NCBI GenBank assembly: GCA_003451785.1
Contig: DMJL01000106.1
Coordinates: 5,278 to 11,679, forward strand
Reading direction: 5' to 3'
Source: Bacteroidales bacterium
GTDB lineage: Bacteria > Bacteroidota > Bacteroidia > Bacteroidales > UBA7960
Length of the DNA: 6,402 bases
The position numbers and the translations under genes were made by a program. Within the stretch, counting starts at the first letter, position 1; each line of letters opens with the position of its first letter. The notes beneath the pieces are model-generated. The model worked only from the letters and a program-made list of their open reading frames with translations. It was not told where the DNA came from and searched no databases. Below are positions 1 to 5,740 of the stretch, one piece after another.

Positions 1-293
1 GGCGAGGGAATGGTCTGAATAAGCCTGAAAAGTTGCTCGGTATCGGCAACATCTGTGATATACCTTTTGCCATCAGACGCCTCCATTTTCAGTTGTCCGA
101 TTTTTTCGGACAACTCGCTTCCTTCTTTTTTCAGTTTGACTTTAAGGTCGTTCCAGTACTTTCTTGGTCTTTCGGTTGCTGTAAGAACTTCAATAACATC
201 TACAATGGAAAGATACCATTTCTCCTTTTCCTCATCCCAAACGGTTCTTACTTTTTTGCCTTCAAATAATTTTATTCCTTTACCTGGTTTCAT
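1..293 (-). CDS. BRO-N domain protein, phage antirepressor-like (5' part only, runs off the left edge)
   Basis: The reading frame starts at the ATG 293-291 on the minus strand and stays open to base 1, giving 97 full codons; the C-terminal part lies outside the window. The protein begins MKPGKGIKLFEGKKVRTVWD. It then shows the pattern of the BRO family N-terminal domain as found in Bacteroidota: W27-Y28 and 'SIVDVIEVLT' (29-38), 'YWNDLKVKLKKEG' (46-58), then 'ASDGKRYITDVADTEQLFRLIQ' split around residues 72-93. An in-frame TGA at 326-324, with no ATG between, fixes the start. BRO-N domains bind DNA and occur in phage and baculovirus antirepressors; chromosomal bacterial copies are mostly uncharacterised and often prophage remnants or stand-alone regulators. 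It runs in the same direction as lysS and GH3 but 286 bp behind GH3, so it is probably a separate unit. No other phage gene is visible. Family assignment is fairly sure; function is inference. Confidence 0.8.
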   Translation of the reverse strand, partial: MKPGKGIKLFEGKKVRTVWDEEKEKWYLSIVDVIEVLTATERPRKYWNDLKVKLKKEGSELSEKIGQLKMEASDGKRYITDVADTEQLFRLIQTIPS

Positions 294-295
294 TG

Positions 296-335
296 CAATG
301 GTTTTTAATGCGTTACAAGAATCTCAATGGTTTTT
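296..335. repeat. 11-bp direct repeat just upstream of the BRO-N gene
   Basis: The 11-mer CAATGGTTTTT occurs at 296-306 and again at 325-335, 29 bp apart, immediately upstream of the BRO-N start codon at 293. On the coding strand each copy reads AAAAACCATTG. A spacing of 29 bp is near three helical turns, which would suit a DNA-binding protein touching one face. The BRO-N protein itself is an obvious candidate, but this is inference; chance is possible in A/T-rich DNA. Confidence 0.35.
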
Positions 336-347
336 TTAACAATTGAG
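323..347. repeat. Short inverted repeat upstream of the BRO-N gene
   Basis: CTCAAT at 323-328 is perfectly complementary to ATTGAG at 342-347, separated by 13 bases. The left arm overlaps the second copy of the 11-bp direct repeat. It may be part of an operator or leader hairpin for the BRO-N gene. The 6-bp arms are short, so the support is weak. Confidence 0.25.
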
Positions 348-472
348 TACTGCTTGCATCTGGGTTTTGCTTTTGTTGAATGCGAGCAACTTATAAAATA
401 GTGAATGTCAGTTTTGCAAGGAATGAATTGTTGCTTTTGTGTGGTTATTGATTTTTAAAGTAGATATTATGG

Positions 473-525
473 GTAGTCATCATTTCTTTTTCCTGACTTG
501 CAGATGTCTTACGAAATGATGCTAC
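473..525 (-). other. Long stem-loop in the spacer downstream of GH3
   Basis: GTAG-T-CATCATTTC (473-486) pairs with GAAATGATG-CTAC (513-525). This gives 13 base pairs interrupted only by the unpaired T477, with a 26-base loop (487-512). It is the strongest secondary structure seen in the window. It lies between the GH3 stop (580) and the BRO-N start (293), so on the minus strand it would sit in the 3' trailer of the lysS-GH3 transcript. No T-run follows on either strand, so it is not a textbook intrinsic terminator. It could be a transcript end or processing structure, part of a small RNA, or a palindromic repeat element. Confidence 0.5.
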
Positions 526-565
526 GACTGCCTTGTCGCAAACTTCTACTAAAAACACTGTAGAA
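524..565 (-). other. Two further small hairpins directly behind the GH3 stop codon
   Basis: Reading the minus strand from the GH3 stop, the first hairpin is TTCTAC/GTAGAA (arms 560-565 and 544-549, loop 10 bases). The second is CGAC/GTCG (arms 535-538 and 525-528, loop 6 bases), extendable by a G-U pair in minus-strand RNA. Base 525 is shared with the larger stem-loop at 473-525, so that stem and the second hairpin compete slightly. Neither has a following U-tract. They may form a structured trailer or termination zone for the lysS-GH3 unit; individually they are short enough to be chance. Confidence 0.3.
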
Positions 566-579
566 TTAAGAGCAATGGG

Positions 580-2124
580 TTATGGGTTTTTGGATTTAGA
601 ATCATCTAAATAATTTTCCCAATCTTCGAGCAATGCCCCTTTAATTACGCGGGGAAACTTGTTCTGGGCTCCTTCCTTTCCTTTCATACGCATCCAGTCG
701 TAGAAAACCGATGAAGGCAGCACTTCTACTAATACCTCTTTTATTGCGGCAATGCGCTCCACCCTGTAGTCGTCGTTTAGTACTTTTAAACTTTCGTCAA
801 GCTCCAGCTTTAGCTTTGCAGTATCTAGATTGCTATCGGTACCGATAAACCATTTGTGTGCAAACATTGAGTCGTATTTTATACCTGCCACGGCAAACTC
901 CCGAACTTCAATGTTCATTTTGTCCTCGGTCATTTTTATTGCCATATTCATGTTTTCGACCGAAAGGTGTTCTCCGCATAAACTCAGGAAATGTTTGGTT
1001 CGTCCCGTAATCACCAACTCGCAAAGCTCCTTGTTGGTAAACTTTATAGTATCGCCAATCAAGTAGCGGTAGGCACCGGCACAGGTAGTTAAAAGAATGG
1101 CATATTCCTTTCCTTCTTCTACACTGCCAATGGTAAAGGTTTGTGCACTGGGTTTCAGGTTCCATTCATCATCGAAGTTATGGGAGTTGAAGGGAACAAA
1201 TTCGTAAAACAACCCGTTGTTCAGCACAAGTTGCATACTTTGGGTGTTGGGTCTGCTCTGAAAAGCAATAAATCCTTCGGATGCCAAATAGGTTTCAATG
1301 TACTGCAACGGTTTTCCAAGCAGTTTTTCGAATCCTTTCACATAGGGACCAAAAGCCACACCTCCATGTACAAATACCCTAAGGTTGGGCCATAATTCAT
1401 GAATGTTGTTTAATTTATAATGGCTGATAATTTTTTCAATCAGGATTTGCCACCATGCGGGCACGCCTACAATGATGCCTATATCCCAGTTTTTGGCCTT
1501 TTTTACGATTTCGTCAAGCTTCGTTGGCCAGTTGCGCTCGCGCGAAATTCTTTTGCCGGGCTTATAAAAATGCTCAAACCAAAAAGGGATATTTTTTGCT
1601 GTGATTCCCGATAGGTCGCCCTCGAAATATGTGCCATTAAACTGCAAGTGTGTGCTTCCACCAAGCATCAAGATGCCTTTTTCGTAAAATGATTCCGGGA
1701 AATTGTATCGGGCCAAAGAAAATATCTGCCTTATGCTGGTTCGCTTGATGGCACGCAACATGGTGTTGGTTACCGGGATATATTTGCTCGATGCTTCCGA
1801 TGTGCCCGAACTCAAAGCAAAGTAGTTTACCTTGCCCGGCCAGCATACAAATGTCTCGCCATTGAGTACTCTAAACCACCAGTCGCGAAACAATTTGTTG
1901 TAATCAAAAAGGGGAACCTTACTTTGAAACTCATGCACCAAATTGTTTTTTTTTAACATGTCGGCAAATCCGTAATGCTCCCCAAACGAAGTGTTTGCTG
2001 CTTTTGCTAGCAATTTTCTCAATTCCCTTCGTTGTTTTATTTCAGGGTCTTTGGGTTGGAAAAATGCAGGCATATTTCCACGAAGCCGAATGGCTTGCTT
2101 TACAACCGATCCTAAAATGGGCAT
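580..2124 (-). CDS. GH3 family acyl-adenylate-forming enzyme (GH3 auxin-responsive promoter family)
   Basis: Complete 514-residue protein. GH3 enzymes belong to the ANL superfamily: they adenylate an acyl acid with ATP, and the plant members then transfer the acyl group to an amino acid amine (for example JAR1, jasmonate-isoleucine). The three nucleotide-binding motifs are present in order: 'SSGTSEASSKYIPVT' (105-119), 'YLASEG' (279-284) and 'YRYLIGD' (352-358), with 'HGG' at 253-255. Near the C-terminus 'NKFPRVIKG' (488-496) matches the conserved C-domain segment; K489 may be the lysine that completes the active site (inference). Length is normal for bacterial GH3 proteins, slightly below the ~600 of plants. 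No signal peptide or membrane helix is evident, so it is likely cytosolic. The start MPILGSVVKQAIRLR resembles relatives, and an in-frame stop lies at 2154-2152. It lies 52 bp behind lysS on the same strand without a recognisable TAnnTTTG box between, suggesting co-transcription. The bacterial substrate is not known. Family certain; reaction inferred. Confidence 0.93.
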   Translation of the reverse strand: MPILGSVVKQAIRLRGNMPAFFQPKDPEIKQRRELRKLLAKAANTSFGEHYGFADMLKKNNLVHEFQSKVPLFDYNKLFRDWWFRVLNGETFVCWPGKVNYFALSSGTSEASSKYIPVTNTMLRAIKRTSIRQIFSLARYNFPESFYEKGILMLGGSTHLQFNGTYFEGDLSGITAKNIPFWFEHFYKPGKRISRERNWPTKLDEIVKKAKNWDIGIIVGVPAWWQILIEKIISHYKLNNIHELWPNLRVFVHGGVAFGPYVKGFEKLLGKPLQYIETYLASEGFIAFQSRPNTQSMQLVLNNGLFYEFVPFNSHNFDDEWNLKPSAQTFTIGSVEEGKEYAILLTTCAGAYRYLIGDTIKFTNKELCELVITGRTKHFLSLCGEHLSVENMNMAIKMTEDKMNIEVREFAVAGIKYDSMFAHKWFIGTDSNLDTAKLKLELDESLKVLNDDYRVERIAAIKEVLVEVLPSSVFYDWMRMKGKEGAQNKFPRVIKGALLEDWENYLDDSKSKNP

Positions 2125-2176
2125 GGTTTCAAGTTGGTTTTGTTTATAAAATCAAATGATTTAGGCGTAAGATTTA

Positions 2177-3907
2177 TTATGTTACATTATCTATCCAATG
2201 CTTTACTTCCTCTGGTTTGGGTGCAGGGGCATCCATTTTCAACTTCTTACGCAGACCGCATATCTGGTTAAAAACCTTGTTGGGATTAGCATCTTTGAGT
2301 GCCGAAGGCTCGGCAAATCCTGCCTGCTGTAGCACGGGGATCCATATCTCTGGTACTCCAATTGCGCCAAACAACTCTGTATGCCCGGTTACGGTTGAAG
2401 TCTTTTCGGGGCGCATTTGCGGGAAAAATAGCACATCCTGAATAGAAGGGCTGTTGGTCATGATCATTGCCAGCCTATCTATCCCAATACCAAGACCTGC
2501 GGTTGGTGGCATTCCAGTTTCAATAGCCCGCAAAAAGTCTTCATCCAGAATCATTGCTTCGGGATCGCCTCGGCGGCCCAATTCGAGTTGCTCTTCAAAC
2601 CGTTCGCGTTGGTCAATGGGGTCGTTCAACTCCGAGAAGCTATTGCAAATTTCTTTGCGGTTGCAGATTGCCTCAAAACGCTCTACCAGACCAGGTTTGG
2701 TTCTGTGCTTCTTTGCTAATGGCGACATCTCCACGGGGTAATCGGTAATAAAAGTCGGTTGAATCAGATTGGGTTCGCAAAATTCACCGAAAATCTCGTC
2801 AATAATCTTACCCCGACCCATGCTCGGGTCAATTTCCAGCCCTTTGGATTGGGCAAAAGTACGCATGGTGTTTTCGTCCATCTCCGAAATATCGGTGCCC
2901 GTAAAATGGGCAATGGCCTCATACATGCTGAAACGCTGCCACGGTCTCTTGAAATCAATCACTTCGCCGCCCACATCAATCTCAGTGGTGCCGTGGATGT
3001 CAATGGCAATTTTCTCAACCATCTCTTCCACCAATTCCATCATCCAGTTGTAGTCGCGATAGGCGACATACAATTCCATTTGTGTAAACTCCGGGTTGTG
3101 GAAGCGGCTCATCCCTTCGTTGCGAAAATCTTTGGCAAACTCAAATACCCCGTCGAAACCGCCCACAATGAGTCGTTTCAAATATAGTTCGTTAGCTATC
3201 CGTAGGTAAAGAGTAGTGTCGAGGGTGTTGTGATAGGTTTTGAACGGTCTGGCTGCTGCTCCCCCATAAATGGGTTGCAGCACTGGAGTTTCTACTTCGA
3301 GATAATCCTTTTCCAAAAGAAAATCGCGCATGCTTTGAATCAGTTTTGCCCGTTTGCGAAAAGTTTCTTTAATCTGAGGGTTTACTATCAGGTCGAGATA
3401 CCTTTGGCGGTACCTTTGCTCAGGGTCGGTAAATGCATTGTACAATGCACCATCTTTTTCTTTAACTACCGGCAGGGGTCGCAATGATTTGCACAACAGC
3501 TTGTATTCCTTTACATGGATGGTTATTTCGCCCATGCGGGTAATGAAAACAAAGCCCTTTACCCCGATAATATCGCCAATATCCAACAGCCGCTTAAAAA
3601 CCACATTGTAGAATGTTTTGTCGTCGTTGGGGCAAATCTCATCGCGGTTGAAATACAATTGAATGCGGCCGTGATCGTCCTGAAGCTCCACAAAGGATGC
3701 ATTGCCCATAATTCGGCGGCTCATTATTCGTCCGGCTAAGCTAATGTCTTGAAAAAGCGCATTGTCGGAAGGGAATTTTTCTAAAATATTTTTTGATGTG
3801 GCATTTACTTCAAAACTTTCGGCAGGGTAGGGGTTTATGCCGAGTTGGAGCAATTCATTCAGGGCTTCTCTTCGCATTTGCTCCTGTTCGTTTATTACAA
3901 GACTCAT
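2177..3907 (-). CDS. lysS: Lysine--tRNA ligase, class II (LysRS), Bacteroidota-type with C-terminal extension
   Basis: Complete 576-residue enzyme that activates lysine with ATP and charges tRNA-Lys in the cytosol. An N-terminal OB-fold anticodon-binding domain spans about residues 55-140. The class II catalytic core follows: motif 1 around 'SMRDFLLEKDYLEVETPVLQP' split over 192-212, 'GGAAARPF' (215-222), motif 2 'FRNEGMSRFHNPEFTQMELY' (261-280), and motif 3 'GLGIGIDRLAMIM' (471-483). All signature residues are intact. It exceeds the ~505 residues of the E. coli enzyme because of a ~75-residue tail (about 502-576) after the usual C-terminus ('DVLFFPQMRPE'). This tail is common in Bacteroidota; the part 'IPVLQQAGFAEPSALKDANP' (523-542) looks helical, resembling helix-hairpin-helix modules (inference). 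The start MSLVINEQEQMRREAL is the family-like one, 45 bp downstream of a TATCTTTG box on the minus strand. It is transcribed divergently from rlmD and leads into the GH3 gene. Confidence 0.98.
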   Translation of the reverse strand: MSLVINEQEQMRREALNELLQLGINPYPAESFEVNATSKNILEKFPSDNALFQDISLAGRIMSRRIMGNASFVELQDDHGRIQLYFNRDEICPNDDKTFYNVVFKRLLDIGDIIGVKGFVFITRMGEITIHVKEYKLLCKSLRPLPVVKEKDGALYNAFTDPEQRYRQRYLDLIVNPQIKETFRKRAKLIQSMRDFLLEKDYLEVETPVLQPIYGGAAARPFKTYHNTLDTTLYLRIANELYLKRLIVGGFDGVFEFAKDFRNEGMSRFHNPEFTQMELYVAYRDYNWMMELVEEMVEKIAIDIHGTTEIDVGGEVIDFKRPWQRFSMYEAIAHFTGTDISEMDENTMRTFAQSKGLEIDPSMGRGKIIDEIFGEFCEPNLIQPTFITDYPVEMSPLAKKHRTKPGLVERFEAICNRKEICNSFSELNDPIDQRERFEEQLELGRRGDPEAMILDEDFLRAIETGMPPTAGLGIGIDRLAMIMTNSPSIQDVLFFPQMRPEKTSTVTGHTELFGAIGVPEIWIPVLQQAGFAEPSALKDANPNKVFNQICGLRKKLKMDAPAPKPEEVKHWIDNVT

Positions 3908-3952
3908 TGTAGGTGATATTCAGTTGGGTTTACTATTATTTTAAACAAACTA

Positions 3953-3960
3953 CAAAGATA
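3953..3960 (-). promoter_or_regulatory. Bacteroidota-type -7 promoter box for lysS
   Basis: On the minus strand, bases 3960-3953 read TATCTTTG, an exact match to the TAnnTTTG -7 element used by the Bacteroidota housekeeping sigma factor. Transcription would start a few bases downstream, near 3945-3948, giving a leader of about 40 nt before the lysS ATG at 3907. No clear TTG -33 element is seen at the expected distance. It lies in the only intergenic space upstream of the lysS-GH3 pair. Confidence 0.6.
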
Positions 3961-4001
3961 CGCATTATGCGATTCAGAGATAGGCTTTGATGGTTCTTAA
4001 T

Positions 4002-4009
4002 TACCTTTG
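4002..4009 (+). promoter_or_regulatory. Bacteroidota-type -7 promoter box for rlmD
   Basis: Bases 4002-4009 read TACCTTTG, an exact TAnnTTTG match. The predicted start point is near 4013-4016, leaving only about 12-15 nt before the ATG at 4028. The box covers the TTG at 4007-4009, which is why that TTG cannot plausibly be the start codon. It is arranged back-to-back with the lysS box about 42 bp away. No convincing -33 TTG is present at the expected ~19-bp spacing. Confidence 0.55.
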
Positions 4010-4027
4010 CCTTGGAAAAACTATGAC

Positions 4028-5449
4028 ATGGAATCGAAACACAAATTGTTTAAGCAGGTAGTAGAAAATGTAGAAATTACCGGCTTTGCCGCCGAAGGTA
4101 AAGCTTTGGGGCGAATAGGAGATTGGGTAGTTTTTGTGGATTTTGGAGCACCGGGAGATGTTGCCGATGTATTAATTAAGAAAACCAAAAGCAATTTCCT
4201 AGAGGGTGAGATTCTTCAAATTCGTAAGCCTTCGCCCGATAGAGCAATACCTGTTTGTAAACATTTTGGACTTTGTGGTGGCTGCAAATGGCAGCACCTG
4301 AGTTACGAAAAACAACTTGCATACAAGCAACAACAGGTTGTGAACAGCCTTGAGCGGATCGGGAAAATCGAAAAAGGTTCTTACAAGCTAATACCCATAG
4401 CCGGATCAGACAATCCCTATTACTACCGCAACAAGCTGGAGTTTACCTTCACAAATAGAAAGTGGATGACCCATGAGGATTTTACTTCCGAACCAAGCGA
4501 GCAGGAGTTGAATGCATTGGGGTTTCACATACCCGGAATGTTCGATAAGGTTTTCGATGTGCAAGAATGCTGGTTGCAGCCCGAGCCTTCCAATGCAATT
4601 CGCCTTGCTGTGAAAGAATTCGCTTTGAAGCATGGATTAAGTTACTTTGACTTTAAAAAGGGGCAAGGTTTGTTGCGCAACATTATCATCCGCAATAGTT
4701 CTACAGGCGATGTGATGGTAGCAATGGTTTTTGGATGCGATAACCAGCCTGAAATTGTGCTGTTGTTAGACCATCTACTAAAAATATTTCCTGAAATAAC
4801 CACCCTGGCATATTTTGTTAACACAAAGAAAAACAGTAGCCTACATGATATTGAGCCGATAATTTATCATGGCAAACCCTATATGGAAGAAGCGATGGAA
4901 GGGCTGAAATTTGCTGTAGGACCCAGGTCGTTTTATCAAACCAATTCTGCTCAGGCATTGCGATTATACAAAATTGCAAGAGATTTTGCCGGCTTGTCGG
5001 GCAAGGAAGTGGTTTATGACCTATACACTGGCACTGGCACCATTGCGCTGTTTATTGCTGGCAAGGCATCGAAGGTTGTGGGTGTTGACTATGTGAATGA
5101 AGCAATTGACCATGCACGCGAAAATGCCTTGGCCAACAATCTGACTAACACGCACTTTGTAGCTGGAGATATGGCAAAAGTTTTTAATAATGACTTTGTA
5201 AAACTGCATGGCTCACCCGATGTGGTGATAACCGACCCCCCTCGAGCCGGAATGCATCCCGATGTGATAAAGAGTTTGTTGCAATGTAAGCCTGCAAAAA
5301 TAGTTTATGTGAGTTGCAACCCTGCCACTCAGGCACGCGACATTGAAATGCTCAGCCCTGGCTATGCACTAAAACAAGTGCAAGCTGTGGATATGTTCCC
5401 CCAAACCCATCATGTGGAAAGCGTGGTGCTGCTGGAGAGTAGGAGTTAA
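4028..5449 (+). CDS. rlmD: 23S rRNA (uracil-C5)-methyltransferase, RlmD/RumA type
   Basis: 473 residues from the ATG at 4028. This SAM-dependent RNA m5U methyltransferase belongs to the RumA/TrmA family; the E. coli relative RlmD methylates U1939 of 23S rRNA. Domains in order: an N-terminal TRAM RNA-binding domain (about 10-66); a [4Fe-4S] site with C77, C83 and C86 ('CKHFGLCGGC') plus C181; then the Rossmann methyltransferase core with SAM motif 'DLYTGTGTIALF' (331-342), 'DPPRAG' (403-408), nucleophile C430 in 'VSCNP', and general base E464 in 'HHVESVVLLE'. All key residues are intact. It is about 40 residues longer than E. coli RlmD, with an insertion around 140-180 that contains 'ALGFHIPGMFDKV' and looks normal for Bacteroidota. 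The frame is open back to 4001, allowing a TTG start at 4007, but that overlaps the promoter box, so ATG 4028 is preferred. It is monocistronic as far as visible. The exact target uridine (1939 or another) cannot be told from sequence; paralogues in this phylum may differ. Confidence 0.93.
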   Translation: MESKHKLFKQVVENVEITGFAAEGKALGRIGDWVVFVDFGAPGDVADVLIKKTKSNFLEGEILQIRKPSPDRAIPVCKHFGLCGGCKWQHLSYEKQLAYKQQQVVNSLERIGKIEKGSYKLIPIAGSDNPYYYRNKLEFTFTNRKWMTHEDFTSEPSEQELNALGFHIPGMFDKVFDVQECWLQPEPSNAIRLAVKEFALKHGLSYFDFKKGQGLLRNIIIRNSSTGDVMVAMVFGCDNQPEIVLLLDHLLKIFPEITTLAYFVNTKKNSSLHDIEPIIYHGKPYMEEAMEGLKFAVGPRSFYQTNSAQALRLYKIARDFAGLSGKEVVYDLYTGTGTIALFIAGKASKVVGVDYVNEAIDHARENALANNLTNTHFVAGDMAKVFNNDFVKLHGSPDVVITDPPRAGMHPDVIKSLLQCKPAKIVYVSCNPATQARDIEMLSPGYALKQVQAVDMFPQTHHVESVVLLESRS

Positions 5450-5527
5450 TGACTCGGAATTTTATAGTTCATTTAAAGCAGATTTTATGGTAATTGCATG
5501 TAAAAGGTAATACCATTCGATGCAGAA

Positions 5528-5575
5528 TAGGTAAATCCATAATTTCTGTTGCAAAATCTGAGGGAACTTTACCTA
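5528..5575. repeat. 8-bp perfect inverted repeat downstream of rlmD
   Basis: TAGGTAAA (5528-5535) and TTTACCTA (5568-5575) are perfectly complementary, with 32 bases between. It begins 78 bp after the rlmD stop and is not followed by a T-run. It could be a weak transcript-end hairpin or a binding site; chance cannot be excluded. Confidence 0.3.
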
Positions 5576-5602
5576 AATGCGGTGGTAATTGCTAAAATGT
5601 TG

Positions 5603-5636
5603 AATAATAGTGCTTTTTTGTCAAACAAATATTATT
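5603..5636. repeat. AT-rich hairpin upstream of the ferredoxin-nitroreductase gene
   Basis: AATAATA (5603-5609) pairs with TATTATT (5630-5636). An inner TTTG/CAAA (5617-5620 and 5626-5629) stacks directly on the right arm, giving an 11-pair stem with a 7-base bulge on the left. No T-tract follows. It sits about 67 bp upstream of the promoter box of the next gene, so a regulator site is as likely as an RNA structure. Confidence 0.3.
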
Positions 5637-5702
5637 TAGTTGCCGAATTTTCTTTCCCCTCCTTTAGCTGCTGATTAGTCTAGTGTTTCATTGCAAAATC
5701 CC

Positions 5703-5710
5703 TATTTTTG
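5703..5710 (+). promoter_or_regulatory. Bacteroidota-type -7 promoter box for the ferredoxin-nitroreductase gene
   Basis: TATTTTTG at 5703-5710 matches TAnnTTTG exactly. A start point near 5714-5717 would give a leader of about 25 nt before the ATG at 5741. A TTG -33 element is not seen at the expected spacing. The match is less informative here because the surroundings are T-rich. Confidence 0.5.
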
Positions 5711-5740
5711 TTGCTAAACTATTATCAATCTTTCCAACTT

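Larger units (their letters stand above)
5450..5740. other. Gene-free spacer between rlmD and the ferredoxin-nitroreductase gene
   Basis: No coding frame of note is seen in these 291 bases on either strand. The spacer is A/T-rich and holds three inverted repeats: ATGGTA/TACCAT (5487-5492 and 5511-5516), TAGGTAAA/TTTACCTA (5528-5535 and 5568-5575) and AATAATA/TATTATT (5603-5609 and 5630-5636). It also holds two short direct repeats: GGTAATTGC at 5489-5497 and 5584-5592, and TTGCAAAATC at 5549-5558 and 5691-5700. A promoter box for the downstream gene lies at 5703-5710. No canonical intrinsic terminator for rlmD was found. Confidence 0.6.

Noticed and set aside
33..339. Two overlapping plus-strand open frames over the BRO-N gene
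   Set aside because: The minus-strand translation gives a recognisable BRO-N domain; the plus-strand products have no motif and are shadows.
407..460. Short plus-strand frame of 17 codons in the spacer between BRO-N and GH3
   Set aside because: Too short, no promoter or ribosome-binding signal, cysteine- and phenylalanine-rich product without any family resemblance.
542..731. Ten-base repeat ACTTCTACTA just behind GH3 and again inside its 3' end
   Set aside because: The second copy (about 722-731) encodes conserved GH3 residues and there are only two copies; best explained as coincidence.
2759..3187. 142-codon open frame on the plus strand inside lysS
   Set aside because: It lies fully antisense to the highly conserved catalytic core of lysS, shows no recognisable domain, and is explained by codon bias of the real gene.
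4007..4027. TTG-initiated N-terminal extension of rlmD (seven extra residues)
   Set aside because: The TTG is part of the TACCTTTG promoter box, so it would lie upstream of the transcription start; the family N-terminus fits ATG 4028.
5450..5660. Intrinsic terminator for rlmD
   Set aside because: The inverted repeats present are A/T-rich or have long loops and none is followed by a T-run, so no terminator call is justified.
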